Shown: positions 1 to 9,879, counted from the first letter of the stretch. The stretch: DNA of 57,380 bases from Sedimentisphaerales bacterium (GCA_016933295.1 JAFGBG010000227.1:1-57380), one strand, 5' to 3'. Made by a program: numbers and translations. The notes: generated from the sequence alone by a model not told the origin.

Positions 1-2
1 AA

Positions 3-68
3 AATGTTATTAAAGTTTCTCACGATAAAAAAGTTATTCGCCGCCTGGAAAAACTCCTCGCGGCATAA
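3..68 (+). CDS. C-terminal end of an unidentified protein, cut by window edge
   Basis: Reading frame 3 is open from the left edge and ends at TAA (66-68). It encodes 21 residues, NVIKVSHDKKVIRRLEKLLAA, which look like an ordinary amphipathic protein C-terminus. The gene would run rightwards and converge on the minus-strand fucosyltransferase that ends 16 bases further on. Nothing can be said about function. The fragment is so short that chance openness of the frame is a real alternative. Confidence 0.35.
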   Translation, partial: NVIKVSHDKKVIRRLEKLLAA

Positions 69-84
69 AATCGGTCAGTTTGAG

Positions 85-1164
85 TTAATTAGTAAGCCAG
101 CCAAAATATTTTTCGGCAATTGTTGTATCTTTGAAAGGCTTGAATGACTCAGATGCTAAAAATTCCCGTATATTCTCCCGATATGCTTTCCATTTTGTAT
201 GCGTCATGCTTTGTATATAATCCCATAGTTCGGCGAAAGATGTAAACCGATGGAAGTCGATGAAGCATTCCTGACGTACATAATCTGTTATGTCGGGCGC
301 ACCGAGATAGACCGGTACGCAACCGGCGAAAAAACCATCAAAGATTTTTTCTGTGATGTATCCCGGAAAAGCACAGTTTTCAAAGCATAAAGCAAATTTA
401 TAATTTTCCATTATCTGAAGTTTATCTTTGCAGGCCTGTGGTTTATGGACGAATCTGACATTTTTAAAACGCGGCCAGTGTTTAATGGCGGCATCCCACC
501 CTTTTCCGAACAGCCGGAATTCGGATTTTTCTGCATATACTTCTATTGCCTGTAATCGGATTTCATTCAAATCTTCGACTTTGAGAAAAGGATCAATTCG
601 ATCATGAAGTATTTGCTTGAAAATTCTAACTGGCTGGAACAATCGTGACCGCCAGCTTGCCCAGTTGGGCGTATTTCTCGCCTTGCTTGATACGATCATA
701 CAGAGCAATGAGCGTTGATTCCATGGCAGTCCTTCGGCCATTTTCCTGCCGTTGCACGGCCAGTAAAAGTGCTCGAAATTCCCGGTTGAACAACGTTCCT
801 TAATCCCGTGGAAAAGACATGAATACTTGAACAATCTGCTTTGCTCCGGCAGATTATGGTAGAATTTCCAGGCTACATTCGGTGATTCGCCGCTGTTTAA
901 TACCTTCGGTTCAACGCCCGCTTTAATAAGTTGAGGTAGCAGTGAAGTTGCTTCATTGGATAGACAAACAGCACGACTAAAGCCGGGGTGACGGGAAAGA
1001 AATACATCGGCGGTCATCATATCCCAATCAGCTTTCCGAGCTATGTTGCGCAGGCACGGAATAACGGAGGCACCGGGAAATTGTGATGCATAAGCCGAAT
1101 CAAGAATCCGATTATTTTTAAATGGAGGTAATTCTACATCAAATACGATCAGTTTTTTATTCAT
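85..1164 (-). CDS. GT10 family alpha-1,3/4-fucosyltransferase-like glycosyltransferase
   Basis: A 359-residue cytosolic or peripheral-membrane glycosyltransferase. The C-terminal third (about residues 255-300) has the GT10 fucosyltransferase signature: CFENCAFPGYITEKIFDGFF, followed by AGCVPVYLGAP. This is the GDP-fucose-binding part of the family (FucT, FutA, FUT). The family moves L-fucose from GDP-fucose onto GlcNAc or Glc residues. It is the last gene of the long leftward polysaccharide operon, 54 bases after a GT2 gene, so it probably decorates the repeat unit. No GDP-fucose synthesis genes (gmd, fcl) lie in the window, so the donor must come from elsewhere. The family call is firm; the acceptor is unknown, and transfer of a different GDP-sugar cannot be excluded. 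Confidence 0.88.
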   Translation of the reverse strand: MNKKLIVFDVELPPFKNNRILDSAYASQFPGASVIPCLRNIARKADWDMMTADVFLSRHPGFSRAVCLSNEATSLLPQLIKAGVEPKVLNSGESPNVAWKFYHNLPEQSRLFKYSCLFHGIKERCSTGNFEHFYWPCNGRKMAEGLPWNQRSLLCMIVSSKARNTPNWASWRSRLFQPVRIFKQILHDRIDPFLKVEDLNEIRLQAIEVYAEKSEFRLFGKGWDAAIKHWPRFKNVRFVHKPQACKDKLQIMENYKFALCFENCAFPGYITEKIFDGFFAGCVPVYLGAPDITDYVRQECFIDFHRFTSFAELWDYIQSMTHTKWKAYRENIREFLASESFKPFKDTTIAEKYFGWLTN

Positions 1165-1218
1165 GGATCCGGTTTTCTTAAATTATCTACTTATTATAAG
1201 GCTGCTCGGCCTTATGAA

Positions 1219-2304
1219 TCAGGTGAGTTTGACTTTAAGTCTTCGTTGTTTCCATTGGGCAAGTAATTTGCTCTGTAAACGGGCTATAATTCCACCGAAA
1301 CCGAGCTGTGTACATCCCCAGAGAATCCAGCCTGCCCAGATAAAAACACGATCCCTCAATTTAGCTGGTTTCGGGCGTCCGCTTATAAGGGCTTTATGTA
1401 TTTTATTTTTCGCCTCGGACACATGATGGTCCGTAAAGCAATTTCGAGCTATACGCAAAAGGTCGATACTGCGAGAGACGTTCAATGCTCGCAGGGCATC
1501 TGTAGAAATTTTTTGTGCTACATCGGTCGTAGCCAGAAAGTGATCGTAAACTTTGAATATCGGCAGAGGTCGATAATGATAAATGGAACGTCCGCGGTAA
1601 CTATCCTGATTGTTACTTATACGCCTGAAAAAAAGATGTTCCTGGATTATACCTATTGGCGCTTCAGTAGCCAATCTGAACCATTGGTCGTAATCTGAAG
1701 CCTGTTCGTATTCGGCTCTTGGGCCGCCGACTTTTTTATATACAGAGCGTCGCGTCATTAGAGTCGGGCACATGATAAAAGCGCCGTATAATAAAGTTGA
1801 TTCAAATAATGCCGAAAAATCGAATAGCTCGATGTGACGTACTGGTTTAGGAAGAGGACGAGGCTGGCCGTAGCAAAAATCGCCGTTTTCGTTAATAATT
1901 CGACCGAGCGTAAAGACTGCACCGGCTTGCGGATATTTATTCATGAAGGCTGCTTCCTTCGATACAATATAGGGTTCATAGACATCGTCGGCATGAAAAA
2001 TACATAACAATTCACCTTTGCCGTAATCCAGCAGCGTATTTCCGTGAGCACAGGAAGACAGAGAAATGGAAAGAGGGTCTCCGTCCGAATCCGGCGGAGG
2101 TACGGGACATGTGACGAGGCTTATGCGAGAATCGGAATAACTTCTTACTATATCTGCAGTATTGTCTGTCGAATGATTATCCGAGACGATAATTTCAAAT
2201 TCTACATTTCTCTGAGCCAGCAGGGAATCGAGAGTTTCTTTAATTGTTGCGGCAGCGTTGTATGCCGGTACGATGATTGTTACGAAGGAAGAATTATTCG
2301 TCAT
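1219..2304 (-). CDS. GT2 family glycosyltransferase
   Basis: A 361-residue GT-A fold glycosyltransferase. The N-terminus has the GT2 nucleotide-binding start (IIVPAYNAAATIKETLDSLL, about 10-29), then VSDNHSTDNTADIV. An acidic pair in the FHADDVYEP stretch (about 104-111) is the DXD-type metal and sugar-nucleotide site. No strong transmembrane helix is evident, so it should act at the inner face of the membrane on the lipid-linked repeat unit. It lies between the polymerase gene and the fucosyltransferase in the same leftward transcription unit. Donor and linkage cannot be read from sequence. Confidence 0.88.
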   Translation of the reverse strand: MTNNSSFVTIIVPAYNAAATIKETLDSLLAQRNVEFEIIVSDNHSTDNTADIVRSYSDSRISLVTCPVPPPDSDGDPLSISLSSCAHGNTLLDYGKGELLCIFHADDVYEPYIVSKEAAFMNKYPQAGAVFTLGRIINENGDFCYGQPRPLPKPVRHIELFDFSALFESTLLYGAFIMCPTLMTRRSVYKKVGGPRAEYEQASDYDQWFRLATEAPIGIIQEHLFFRRISNNQDSYRGRSIYHYRPLPIFKVYDHFLATTDVAQKISTDALRALNVSRSIDLLRIARNCFTDHHVSEAKNKIHKALISGRPKPAKLRDRVFIWAGWILWGCTQLGFGGIIARLQSKLLAQWKQRRLKVKLT

Positions 2305-2412
2305 TAGTTTCTTTTAAGATAGTAAAATATTGTTTTTGCTTTGGAAAAATAACAGAGATCGGGCTTAAAGAGCAAGGTTCGGATACACTTTGTGTTTTTT
2401 TGCCGGGCTGAA

Positions 2413-3768
2413 TTAGTAGGCCCACTTAAATTTATATCTCCGTGTAATTATAAATGATGAAACAGACCCCCAGAAAAGAATCCAGGAGACATAATCGCCG
2501 GTCGAGAAATTATTGTGGCAATGCATCATGGTAGAAAATATTATCGAAAGACAGATTGCGGCAATTGGATCGTAATATTTCAGACTTGACATCCAGCATG
2601 CGCCCATAAGCCATCCTAAAAAGTACAAAAACACGATAGAGCCGGTAAAGGTGAAATCCGATGCTATCCATGGATACATAGTAATCCAGAGAGATCTGGA
2701 AAAGCCATCTTCATTCTGAAGTCGATAAAAATAAGAAAGGTTATAAAGGTCTTTATCCTTGAAGAATCTTGATATATTTCGCAAAACTACTGTCGAACTG
2801 CCCATGCCCCACCCAACACCCTGAAAAGGTTTTTCGAGGCATCTTGCTAATCCGTCATACCCGTGCCCGAGGTAATATGTGGCAGATATGATACCGGGAC
2901 TGAGCGAGTCGGGTAAAATAGAAAGAAACGGATGGTCTTTTTTTACAGCCCTTGAATATTCAGGGATAGTCAGTAGTTGTTTTACATATCCCGAAGATGT
3001 TGTTTGGTTTCTTGATATTCTTACTTTGGTACAATACGACAAAAACAAAAGCAACAACAGGCAAATAGAAATTGCAAACGTCTTGAGAGATATTTTTATC
3101 CGTTTCGATATAATAGCTGATAATGCCACTATGAAGGCAATAGTGAAAATGGAATAAATGCCGCTCCGACTGCCGCCTCTGATACCATCTGATATGTAAA
3201 AGAAGATCAAAAAAATCAGCAAAAGCTTTTTGCGTTTGTTGATGCGGTTCCAGTAGGCGATAGAAATTGATATATAAGGAATAATAAAAATTGATAATAT
3301 GAAGAAAAAGTGATTTTTTAATCCTCCCTGACTATGTATCCAGTTTTTTCGTGCCTGGTCTAAATCTGAAAAGGACAGTGAAAGTGAGGTTCTGCTGCGT
3401 ATCAAGTTCAAAATCGAGAAAAATAGAAAGATTGTTACGCCGGTTGTGATTATTCCGATTAATTTTTCGTTTTTAATCAATAACAGAGGTTGTTGTTTTA
3501 TCATCGGGCTTCTGACGCCTCTGAGGTAGCCTAATATGAAGAATACATGAACAAAGAGTAAGTACACATACAGAATAATCTTGGATTTACCTGAGACATT
3601 ATAGGTGAAAAAAAATACACCGTATTCATAGCAGGCTATGGTTAAAAGAGAAAAAGCTATCCAAATCAGGAGCGGCAAGATTCGTTTGAATACGCTTGGC
3701 TGTATGTCGTTAAGGAGTATTTGATTATTTAATGTTTGGCTGTTTGTTGGTATAGAGTGATTATGCAT
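2413..3768 (-). CDS. wzy: O-antigen/exopolysaccharide polymerase-like membrane protein (Wzy type)
   Basis: About 451 residues, mostly hydrophobic, with roughly 10-12 predicted membrane helices (for example LLIWIAFSLLTIACYEYGVF and IILYVYLLFVHVFFILGYLRG) and one large loop (about 240-340) on the non-cytoplasmic side. This layout matches oligosaccharide repeat-unit polymerases of the Wzy/EpsG class, which join repeat units in the periplasm. Sequence conservation in that class is poor, so the call rests on topology and on its place between Wzx and several glycosyltransferases. I chose the ATG at 3768; an in-frame TTG at 3795 is possible, and neither has a clear ribosome-binding site. A second polymerase/ligase-type gene at 21753-24278 leaves open which one polymerises. 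Confidence 0.7.
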   Translation of the reverse strand: MHNHSIPTNSQTLNNQILLNDIQPSVFKRILPLLIWIAFSLLTIACYEYGVFFFTYNVSGKSKIILYVYLLFVHVFFILGYLRGVRSPMIKQQPLLLIKNEKLIGIITTGVTIFLFFSILNLIRSRTSLSLSFSDLDQARKNWIHSQGGLKNHFFFILSIFIIPYISISIAYWNRINKRKKLLLIFLIFFYISDGIRGGSRSGIYSIFTIAFIVALSAIISKRIKISLKTFAISICLLLLLFLSYCTKVRISRNQTTSSGYVKQLLTIPEYSRAVKKDHPFLSILPDSLSPGIISATYYLGHGYDGLARCLEKPFQGVGWGMGSSTVVLRNISRFFKDKDLYNLSYFYRLQNEDGFSRSLWITMYPWIASDFTFTGSIVFLYFLGWLMGACWMSSLKYYDPIAAICLSIIFSTMMHCHNNFSTGDYVSWILFWGSVSSFIITRRYKFKWAY

Positions 3769-3920
3769 TTGTGAAAGCTGAAAAATGGCTTGCAAAATAT
3801 TGACCGAGTCCGAATGGAACGGAACAGAAAAAGATTATTGTCACGATGTTGTTATAGCAGACTATGTATATAGGATTTTATATTTGACGCAAAAATATTA
3901 TTTGTGTTGAAGGCTGAGTT

Positions 3921-5105
3921 TCATGTATAGGGATTCTTGTATAAATCGCGCAAAACTTCAATCATTGATTGCAATCTTGCCTGCCATGTATGTTCGCGAA
4001 GAGAACGTTGCCGTGCTGCATTTCTAATAATCTGGCATTCTTGGGGATGCATAATAGTCCAGGCGATTAATTCTTCACATTCTTCCATGGAACTATAACA
4101 CAGAATTTCTCTGCCGATGTTAAAAAAATCGCATAGTTCGGGATTGTACGATGTTAAGTATAAAGCACCGCACATCGGTACTTCGAAGTCCCTGCCTTTT
4201 AAATGTTTTACTTCCGACATGTGCCCTACTCCGCCGAAGCCGAGAACCACATGTGCACGATTAAAAAGACGAACCATCTCTTCGGAAGATACCAGGCCAT
4301 TGGGCCAACCGTAACCAAAACAATCTACTGGTATTCCTCTTTTAATCAGGTGGTTAACAAAACGTCCGCGATATCCGTAATTTGCGCCGATAAAGACCAC
4401 ATCCAAATCCCGTTTTAGGCCGAGAGGTCGATAAAAATCAGGATTTGCCGCTTCTCCGTTGTACCATGGATTACCACCGGTTTTTTTTACGATTTGTGTT
4501 CCAACTTTCCATGTTGACCAATATAAATCGACTTGTCGAGCCACTCTTAATTGGTGGGATTCACCAGTAACCGGGTCAACCGGGTAAGAAAACTGATGTT
4601 TGTCGTCCAGGCTCATGATTACTGTCCGAATGCCGCGGTAGTGAATTTCCTCTATCAGCTCATCCGAAATATGACGCCCGGAATGATAAAAAAAGGCTAT
4701 GTGAACGGGCGTAGTTTTATCTATAGCATCTATAAATTTTAAGAATCCAACCGCTTTGAGTTTGCGTTCATGCTCTTGTGATATTGCATTGGGAAGTCTC
4801 TCATTTGGCACTTCATAAAAATGAAAATCTGAAATAGAGCGAAATCCCGGCCATAATCCATCCCGTTGCCAGGAATCGTTGGATCCGAAACAAACAATAG
4901 TCGGCTTTGTCCCTGTCGGCGGCCAAGGTCGTCTGGCTTTTTTATTAGCAGAACAGGATAATCGCATATCCGAATGTTCGCTTGCTTTTTGAATAGAAGG
5001 TTCGTTTGTTGTAAATTGGTATTGTGAAGTCAGTTTGTGAAATCTGCGTATTTGCCGCCTTTGACTCAAGCAATTCCTGAAATTTCGGTGAAGTAACAGA
5101 TTCAT
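3921..5105 (-). CDS. Glycosyltransferase of the CgeB / group 1 type
   Basis: A 394-residue GT-B fold protein. The C-terminal domain (about 225-390) has the layout of glycosyl transferases group 1 of the CgeB type: DVVFIGANYGYRGRFVNHL, then FNRAHVVLGFGGVGHMSEVK, GRDFEVPMCGALYLTSYNPE and a final CYSSMEECEELIAWTI stretch with the acidic residues that hold the nucleotide sugar. The N-terminal 60 residues are basic and unlike the family, so the true start may be further in. It sits 12 bases upstream of a GT2 coding end in the same transcription unit. It presumably adds one sugar of the repeat unit; the donor is unknown. Confidence 0.8.
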   Translation of the reverse strand: MNLLLHRNFRNCLSQRRQIRRFHKLTSQYQFTTNEPSIQKASEHSDMRLSCSANKKARRPWPPTGTKPTIVCFGSNDSWQRDGLWPGFRSISDFHFYEVPNERLPNAISQEHERKLKAVGFLKFIDAIDKTTPVHIAFFYHSGRHISDELIEEIHYRGIRTVIMSLDDKHQFSYPVDPVTGESHQLRVARQVDLYWSTWKVGTQIVKKTGGNPWYNGEAANPDFYRPLGLKRDLDVVFIGANYGYRGRFVNHLIKRGIPVDCFGYGWPNGLVSSEEMVRLFNRAHVVLGFGGVGHMSEVKHLKGRDFEVPMCGALYLTSYNPELCDFFNIGREILCYSSMEECEELIAWTIMHPQECQIIRNAARQRSLREHTWQARLQSMIEVLRDLYKNPYT

Positions 5106-5117
5106 ACGTATAATCCT

Positions 5118-6128
5118 TTATCTTTTGCGAATTTTACGACGCAGTATTCTAATCCAAAGCAATGGAATAAGCGAAAAACGCGGCAAAAAACTGATCATCA
5201 TCCAAATTGAATTCAAATCTATAACTCTCTCACAATTCAACCTTTTAGCGAGAATCAAAAGATTATCGCTACGTTTGCCGCAGGCTTTATCCATGACATA
5301 CATCGGAGCATGAGCACGAAATATAGTACGAATGGAATCCTCGCATAATGTTTTAGAATATCCCCAGTTGATGGCTTGATGCATTACCGGTACGGCATAA
5401 TCAATCCAGACTCGACTGTTGATGCGTTTATCGATACCGTTCGGCTGTACGTTTTCCCATCGGGCTTGCACTCCGACTCGTCCGGCGATTGCACAAGGAA
5501 CGTTTTTGATGGCATTCAAAATTATGAGGATATGAAACCAGTTGTTGAGATTTGGCTGAAGTTCGTTGAGCGAATCCAGCCATAATTCTCTGCGTATTAA
5601 ATTTGAGCCGTAAAATCCAAGCAATCCGACAATTTGTCCGTCATACGCCTCAAAAAGTATTTTGCCGGATTGATAAAAACAATCATTTATTATCCCTTTT
5701 GGTTGGACCCCAGTGGAGGTCGGGCTTAAGTCCTGATTAACCAATTTACGCGGCATAAAAACATAACATAGCTCCGGATGAGTTTGTACAATATCCAAAA
5801 CATGATCGCATATACCCTCGGTTAGCGGGTCATCATCGCCTAATAACCATACGTATTTGCCGGAAGATGCGGCTATAGCCTGACAAAGATTTCTTTCGCC
5901 ACCTATATCTGTTTTATTGCGAATATATCGGATTTTTATTTCATTATGAAAGTGACAAACAACGTCTTTGGTATTGTCATAACTGGCATTGTCTGATATT
6001 ACAACTTCAAAGGCGGCACTGGAATTGGATAGATTATTTTTAATAGAATACAAAGTCTCCTCGAGATACGTAGCCCTGTTGTACGTGGGAATGCAAAGAC
6101 TGATAACCGGGAGATTTGTTGTGCTCAA
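5118..6128 (-). CDS. GT2 family glycosyltransferase
   Basis: A 336-residue GT2 enzyme: SLCIPTYNRATYLEETLYSI near the N-terminus, VVISDNASYDNTKDVV, and the metal-site motif WLLGDDDPLTEG at about 94-105. A short hydrophobic, basic C-terminus (FLPRFSLIPLLWIRILRRKI) probably anchors it to the inner membrane. It resembles abequosyl- and rhamnosyl-type transferases of O-antigen clusters. With rfbF/G/H in the same operon, transfer of a CDP-dideoxysugar is an attractive inference, not something the sequence proves. It lies downstream of wzx across a 182-base gap. Confidence 0.85.
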   Translation of the reverse strand: MSTTNLPVISLCIPTYNRATYLEETLYSIKNNLSNSSAAFEVVISDNASYDNTKDVVCHFHNEIKIRYIRNKTDIGGERNLCQAIAASSGKYVWLLGDDDPLTEGICDHVLDIVQTHPELCYVFMPRKLVNQDLSPTSTGVQPKGIINDCFYQSGKILFEAYDGQIVGLLGFYGSNLIRRELWLDSLNELQPNLNNWFHILIILNAIKNVPCAIAGRVGVQARWENVQPNGIDKRINSRVWIDYAVPVMHQAINWGYSKTLCEDSIRTIFRAHAPMYVMDKACGKRSDNLLILAKRLNCERVIDLNSIWMMISFLPRFSLIPLLWIRILRRKIRKR

Positions 6129-6310
6129 TGTATAACTTTCAAAAAAATGAAGATTGTATCGGAATCAGACGGCTGTTTAATATTTTTTACGCCTGTTATT
6201 GTTTTATATTTTATATAAGCTAAATTTTTTAATCTGCCACAGCAGCAAATAATAGATGCTGACTGGTTTCATTTAGTTTCGACGGCAGACAATATATATC
6301 GTTTTTGGTT

Positions 6311-7846
6311 TTATGTTGCCGTTCTTCGTAATCTTGAGAAGACATTCCCCAGATAAATATGAATGTCCTGGAAATCAGCTTTATCCAAACCAACGAGTGC
6401 GATACTCGTTAAAGTTATAAATATAAAGATCGAAAACCATATAATGAAGGATGGTAAATTTGCGGGTATATTTTCTTTAATAGCGTATATAACTATAGGG
6501 ATAATAAAGCAGTTGGCAGTTATTGCCGGCATGATTGAATTACGCCATATGTAAATAAAAGATATATTCATAAGCCTCATGCAGTAAATCCAGAACATTA
6601 TCATCACAATTACTTCAATAACGGCACTTGCAACCATTACTCCTTCCAGACCCAGAAGTGTTCCTAAAAGAAACGACAGAATCAAATTCGCTATTCCGCC
6701 GATAATCGAAATTATCGATAGATATCTGACGGCTCCATTTGCAACCATTATAATCGCATGGACATGGTTGATAATCGTGGCTATTGCAAACACAGATAAC
6801 GATACTGTCATCAAATCTCCCGCATATTGTATCGATCCGACCCACAATGTTACCATATTTCGATTGAAAATTAATAATCCTGAAGCCAAAGCAAGACCGA
6901 GAAGCATGCTGTATTTTAATAGACGCATATAGTTATTGGTCAAACGTGCGACATTCTTTCGGGCGTAAAGCTCGTTTATTGCCGGACCGGCATTGTCCGC
7001 AATCATCCAGATAAACGCAATAAGAATAAAAGCTGGCATTTGAGTTGTATAATAAATCGAAGTTTTTGTGCCGCCATATAACATGCCGACGACAAGGTTA
7101 TCCGATTGAAACGCCAGGCGACCTCCAATAATAACAAAAAGATATCCGAGTCCGAACTTCATCATTTCACCGAATAGTCGCCAATTGGGAATGCCCCAAC
7201 TGAAATTTTCATCTGGATAAATTCTCTGGTAGTACCAACGATGTATGATGTAGGTAACAGCTTCGGCTATAACATTGCTGATCATTAGACCAATCAATCC
7301 CATGCCTGCTATTACCGTGCACAGCGACAATATCAATCTCAGTGAGTTTCCAATCATGTTTATTATATTTGCCGCAGCCATATTTTGGGTTGCTGTCAGT
7401 GCTCCCCCATATACGGCGAAAGGTACTCTGATAATACTCCAGGATGCGAGTATCCATAAACCGATTTTAGCCTGTGCTTCTATTGTGTGGCTGAATGAGA
7501 AAATACTGCCGATATGATAGCTGAGAATAAATGCCAAAAGAGCGAATATTGCATTACTGAATAAAAAGTGGGTTCGCCCCGTTTCGAACACTTCACGAAA
7601 TTGTCTGCCGTTGTCATCATGGCCATGAGCCTGAGCCAGATATCTGCTCAGCGCAACTCCGAATCCAAGGTCAACGAGTGCGAGATATGCAATTACCTGC
7701 ATCAGGATCGAATATGCACCCAGTGTTTCCTGGCCGGCAACCCTCAGAACCAAGGGTGAAAGGGCCGCTTGAAGGATTATCCGCACGCTAAACTGAATGA
7801 AGCTTGTCAATGTCCCGTTAATAGCTCGAGATTTTCGGTTGCTCAT
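6311..7846 (-). CDS. wzx: Polysaccharide repeat-unit flippase (Wzx, MOP superfamily)
   Basis: A 511-residue integral membrane protein with about 12-14 hydrophobic helices spread over its length. It starts with a charged segment followed by FIQFSVRIILQAALSPLVLR and LGAYSILMQVIAYLALVDLG, typical of Wzx/RfbX flippases of the MATE-like MOP superfamily. Its role would be to move the undecaprenyl-linked repeat unit across the inner membrane. The length fits the family. It is flanked by glycosyltransferases in the leftward operon, which together with Wzy, the Wzz-kinase and the OPX lipoprotein gives a complete Wzx/Wzy-dependent assembly line. Confidence 0.88.
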   Translation of the reverse strand: MSNRKSRAINGTLTSFIQFSVRIILQAALSPLVLRVAGQETLGAYSILMQVIAYLALVDLGFGVALSRYLAQAHGHDDNGRQFREVFETGRTHFLFSNAIFALLAFILSYHIGSIFSFSHTIEAQAKIGLWILASWSIIRVPFAVYGGALTATQNMAAANIINMIGNSLRLILSLCTVIAGMGLIGLMISNVIAEAVTYIIHRWYYQRIYPDENFSWGIPNWRLFGEMMKFGLGYLFVIIGGRLAFQSDNLVVGMLYGGTKTSIYYTTQMPAFILIAFIWMIADNAGPAINELYARKNVARLTNNYMRLLKYSMLLGLALASGLLIFNRNMVTLWVGSIQYAGDLMTVSLSVFAIATIINHVHAIIMVANGAVRYLSIISIIGGIANLILSFLLGTLLGLEGVMVASAVIEVIVMIMFWIYCMRLMNISFIYIWRNSIMPAITANCFIIPIVIYAIKENIPANLPSFIIWFSIFIFITLTSIALVGLDKADFQDIHIYLGNVFSRLRRTAT

Positions 7847-7933
7847 TTCTATTTATAACTATATCTATCTGCAATAATTGATAGCGGCTATCGTCGGCAA
7901 AGAGTAATTTATTCGTTCTTATCCAATTACAAA

Positions 7934-8671
7934 CTATATATTTGAATTTTTAGACAGGCTCTTTGTGGAAAGAAGATACCAACCGAATTCAATCCCCTGA
8001 AGAAGCACTTTTTCGTTGAAGGAAGAATTGGAAAAAACATAGACTATAGGTATTTCCGCCGCACTCATCTTTTTTCGCATACACAACGCCAATGCTTCCA
8101 TGTGAAAATCGAATGCTTTTGATTTAAGTTTGGAGTATGCAATCAGCTCCGCAGCTTTCCTGCTGTATCGGCGGAAACCACTTGTGCAATCCTTCAATTT
8201 TAGACCGGTGAATTTGAAGTAGGAATCGGTTAAGGAGTAATTGACTATCATCGCGGCCATTTTTGTAATAGCTTTTCGATAGAGAGGGACATTTTTTGTA
8301 TCCTTTCTGCTGCCGATAACGACGTCAACTGTCGGATCAAATTGAAAGAAATTAGGTAACATTTCAGGATCGTGCGATAAGCCGGCGTCCATTGTGACAA
8401 GAAAATCATAGCCACTCTCAACGCCGAATCTGAGGCCGTCCTGGATACCTTGAGGGATATGTGATGATTTTAAATGAGTTATTATATTTAATTGATTAGA
8501 ATATTTTCCTGCTTCACATTCTTTTCTGATTTCATGCAGTATTTCAGATGTGCTGTCCCGGCTTCCATCATCGGTTACGGAAACGTCCGCATATTTTAGC
8601 GCGCTTGTTACAACTTTTTCTATCGTTTCTTCTTCGTTATAGGCGGGTATAACGACTAAGTTTCTATTCAT
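7934..8671 (-). CDS. GT2 glycosyltransferase, dolichyl-phosphate-mannose-synthase-like
   Basis: A 245-residue GT2 enzyme of the DPM1/polyprenyl-phosphate type: NLVVIPAYNEEETIEKVV at the start, SVTDDGSRDSTSEIL, and VTMDAGLSHDPEMLPNFF (the D-x-D/H region, about 92-110). It ends without the membrane helices some relatives carry. Such enzymes load a sugar onto a polyprenyl phosphate, or act as ordinary soluble GT2 transferases. The usual VVDDGS is VTDDGS here, which keeps the acidic pair. It follows the SDR gene across a 182-base gap in the same direction. Confidence 0.82.
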   Translation of the reverse strand: MNRNLVVIPAYNEEETIEKVVTSALKYADVSVTDDGSRDSTSEILHEIRKECEAGKYSNQLNIITHLKSSHIPQGIQDGLRFGVESGYDFLVTMDAGLSHDPEMLPNFFQFDPTVDVVIGSRKDTKNVPLYRKAITKMAAMIVNYSLTDSYFKFTGLKLKDCTSGFRRYSRKAAELIAYSKLKSKAFDFHMEALALCMRKKMSAAEIPIVYVFSNSSFNEKVLLQGIEFGWYLLSTKSLSKNSNI

Positions 8672-8853
8672 GATATTATCCTGTTTTTATGGAGTTTAAA
8701 ATATACGAAGTGGAATAACGCTATGTAATGTTCGTTTTTCGTCGGAAGCTAACCGACATATTAATTGATGCAAAAGTTCAAAACGCCGGTTGAAATATAA
8801 ACCTTTATTAATATGCCGGCCTCTGCATTGTATATGACAAATTATTTTGAATA

Positions 8854-9816
8854 TCATACAAGATGCAAAGGCATTATATGCTTGCTCAAAATGTGTTTTG
8901 ATTCCTGGCTAATTGTGTCCATTGAGCTGAATTGCGGCTTATAACCTATACTGACTGCATTATTATACTTTGAGAAGTAAATGTTTTTTGAACCTGTTGG
9001 GCTTATATGGTTTAAAGACCGGTTTATCTCATACTTCAAACCGTATTCCGATGCAAAATAATCAAGAATTTCCCGCTTTTCCACAGGCTTCGTGCTGAAA
9101 ACGTCAAACGCCGTGTTTATTTTTCCGGCATATATGCATTTTAAGATTATCGAAAAAAGGTCTTTAGAATGGATATAATCGCGAATGATATTTGCGCTAT
9201 CGGTTATGAGTATCTTCTGATTTAAGATGCAATCCAGAACTTCAGTGACAAAATAGCCGTCGGTTATGTCGATGAATCTGCTGAAGTAGGAAAATATTCT
9301 AAGATCGACGATTTTTAGATTTTTGAAAGATCTGTGCTTAGCCTCGGAATTGAGTCTGGCAATAGCATAGTAATCTTCCGGAGTGATATTGTTTGCCTGG
9401 ATACTGTTTGTTGTGTGTTCTTCGGCAGGGGCTGAGCATTTCCTGCCGTAAACGGCTCCGCTGCTGAAACTGATATAAAGGGTTACGGGATTTTTAATCA
9501 GGTACTCAATAATCAGATTGTCATATTTTTCGGTCACTGTAAAATAGCTGCTGTGATTGTTTCCGGGTTTTCTCAGGGTTCCCACTCCGACGCAGTTTAT
9601 TACGACAGTGTATGAACATTTTAAAAAGTCATTGTAACCTTCATGAATTACACAATTTTTGCCGTTGGATTTTCCAATAGAATCGAGAAAAGCCTCGACT
9701 TTTTCCGAAGATCTCGTGAAGAGATGCAGATTGGACCGGTCGTCTTCGATAAAATTTTTAATAAGTCCCTTTGCTATGTGAGAAGTGGAGCCTAATATTG
9801 CGATTGTATTTTTCAT
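8854..9816 (-). CDS. NAD(P)-dependent sugar epimerase/reductase (extended SDR)
   Basis: A Rossmann-fold SDR of 320 residues: AILGSTSHIAKGLIKN at the N-terminus (nucleotide-binding turn), SFSSGAVYGR with the catalytic Ser, and the active-site Tyr in EDYYAIARLNSEA. The usual YxxxK Lys is Arg (codon AGA). I chose the ATG at 9816 because AAGAAGG lies just upstream; the frame stays open to 9855. In a cluster making a CDP-4-keto-3,6-dideoxysugar, the natural guess is a 4-ketoreductase or epimerase finishing that sugar, like AscF, PrtS or RfbJ. It could serve another nucleotide sugar, and the Arg substitution makes catalytic competence uncertain. Confidence 0.75.
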   Translation of the reverse strand: MKNTIAILGSTSHIAKGLIKNFIEDDRSNLHLFTRSSEKVEAFLDSIGKSNGKNCVIHEGYNDFLKCSYTVVINCVGVGTLRKPGNNHSSYFTVTEKYDNLIIEYLIKNPVTLYISFSSGAVYGRKCSAPAEEHTTNSIQANNITPEDYYAIARLNSEAKHRSFKNLKIVDLRIFSYFSRFIDITDGYFVTEVLDCILNQKILITDSANIIRDYIHSKDLFSIILKCIYAGKINTAFDVFSTKPVEKREILDYFASEYGLKYEINRSLNHISPTGSKNIYFSKYNNAVSIGYKPQFSSMDTISQESKHILSKHIMPLHLV

Positions 9817-9879
9817 AAACCTTCTTTCGCCTCTTGCCGGAATCGATCGGAACAACTTCTAAAGGCATTTTTACTCTTT

